Origin: Myxococcota bacterium
GTDB taxonomy: Bacteria > Myxococcota > Kuafuiibacteriia > Kuafuiibacteriales > Kuafuiibacteriaceae
DNA: 40,735 nt
Direction: 5' to 3'
NCBI GenBank assembly: GCA_028289325.1
Contig: JANQQN010000557.1
Span: 1-40,735 of the forward strand
In this document: positions 40,050-40,735 of the stretch, one piece after another
How the letters are laid out: every line of letters begins with the position of its first letter
Numbering within the stretch: position 1 is the first letter of the stretch
The notes under the pieces: model-generated
The model's input: the letters and a program-made list of their open reading frames with translations, nothing else
What the model was told of the DNA's origin: nothing
Database searches by the model: none
Translations under genes and position numbers: made by a program

Positions 40050-40102
40050 CCCCCGACCTAGTGGTTAACAGCCACCCGCTCTACCGACTGAGCTATTCCG
40101 GA
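40030..40102 (-). tRNA. tRNA-Asn (GTT)
   Basis: The minus strand folds as a full cloverleaf. Acceptor TCCGGAA pairs with TTCCGGA and G is the discriminator base. The D arm is AGCTCAGTCGGTAGAGC, the anticodon loop CTGTTAA with GTT at 40067-40069, and the T loop GGTTCGAGTCC. CCA is not encoded. Its 3' 20 nt are repeated at 34145-34164. Confidence 0.97.
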
Positions 40103-40316
40103 TCGGGCCGCCTTCAGCGGCGTGGGCGCGCATACTTCTTTCCTGAGCAGCGGCTGTCAAGGGGTTTAGGAGGGGCTGTCGGGAACGGTGGGCCGGCCTT
40201 GGTCGGGGCGGCGTGCGGATGTCGCAAGGGGCGTGCGGAAGTGGCGTGGGGTCGGGCGGTGGCCTTAGAAACGTTTGTGATTCCAGGCGGTAGGCTGATT
40301 GCTTGAGGTGGATCAC

Positions 40317-40735
40317 GTGGGGCTGGTGGACAGGCCGCGGGCGGTTCGCGGATCGCGGTGGCGCAGAGCGACCGTGTGGCTCGCGGGGGCGATGGCCGTG
40401 GCGTTGGTGGGGGCGGTCGGGGCGTCGTTCTTCGGGGCCCTGCGGGCTCGGCGGCTGGTGATTCAGGGGCAGAGCGACGCGCTGTTTCGAGAGCTGCAGC
40501 GGATGGCGGGTCGACCGCCGTCGCAGGCTGGGGTCGCGATGTTCGTGCGGACCCACGCACCTGACGGCGTACGGTACGCGGCACTCGTGACGCCGTTCGG
40601 GTGGCTGGAGGCCGGCGCGTCGGGGACCGAAACCCGACGGGCGCCGCCCTCGACGACGGCGGTGACCATCGAGGCCTTGGGCGACGGGGCCGTTCGGGTG
40701 GTTCGAGCGCTGCCGCCGCACGGTCCGCCGGCGAA
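40317..40735 (+). CDS. Membrane protein N-terminus, probably sensor kinase (runs off window)
   Basis: An open frame from GTG 40317 (GAGG 8 nt upstream; GTG 40308 is also possible) to the window end. It has a basic start (VDRPRAVRGSRWRRAT), one membrane helix (VWLAGAMAVALVGAVGASFF) and then a periplasmic-looking domain beginning with RARRLVIQGQSDALFRELQR. One N-terminal helix followed by an amphipathic linker is common in two-component sensor kinases, but no kinase motif lies within the window. The codon use is strongly GC-biased like the chromosomal genes. Confidence 0.5.
   Translation, partial: MGLVDRPRAVRGSRWRRATVWLAGAMAVALVGAVGASFFGALRARRLVIQGQSDALFRELQRMAGRPPSQAGVAMFVRTHAPDGVRYAALVTPFGWLEAGASGTETRRAPPSTTAVTIEALGDGAVRVVRALPPHGPPA

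Overview
The window is a high-GC bacterial chromosome segment. The protein families (a secreted protein with a CFIATAAFG C-terminal module, many lipoproteins, an LA_2272-like surface protein, Fis-type enhancer-binding regulator) suggest a Myxococcota / former Deltaproteobacteria genome. That placement is inference; there is no rRNA here to test it.

Region 1 (1-9.8 kb) is envelope and signalling. It holds the start of an outer-membrane efflux gene with its TetR regulator, then a forward run of a secreted protein, an outer-membrane barrel protein, a Cys-rich lipoprotein and a ModA-like binding lipoprotein. A reverse-strand lipoprotein, a hybrid histidine kinase and a multi-span membrane protein follow.

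Region 2 (9.8-21.8 kb) is a compact molybdenum nitrogenase locus. On the minus strand, one co-directional run reads nifH-nifD-nifK-nifE-nifN-nifB-[2Fe-2S] ferredoxin-nifV. A near-consensus sigma-54 -24/-12 element lies 72 nt before nifH. Divergent nifA encodes the sigma-54 activator, and a small Mop molybdate-binding protein converges on nifA. NifB supplies NifB-co, NifV homocitrate, NifEN the scaffold and NifHDK the enzyme. NifD is long with an internal insertion and NifK is short at its N-terminus, the layout of the nitrogenases of anaerobes (clostridial / sulfate-reducer type). No nifI1/nifI2, nifX, nifU, nifS or nifQ is present here. All these nif reading frames are intact.

Region 3 (22-34 kb) is a decaying mobile/defence zone. 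It holds a 787-residue protein with a GHWR...WIEPYWKGP C-terminus, a transposase fragment, an intact AbiE type IV toxin-antitoxin pair with repeated putative operators, a Mu gp28-like terminase remnant, a broken integrase-type transposase, two envelope genes, an IS21 remnant overlapping a frameshifted parB, and a second AbiE pair damaged by an internal deletion.

Region 4 (34.1-40.1 kb) is bounded by a 20-bp direct repeat of the 3' end of tRNA-Asn, in the geometry of an integrated element. It carries a third, intact AbiE pair and a reverse-strand four-gene operon: a putative OB-fold protein, a PIN protein scrambled by two compensating indels, a TPR protein and a broken MAKKKS-type gene. No integrase is visible. 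Beyond the tRNA the window ends in the N-terminus of a membrane protein, probably a sensor kinase.
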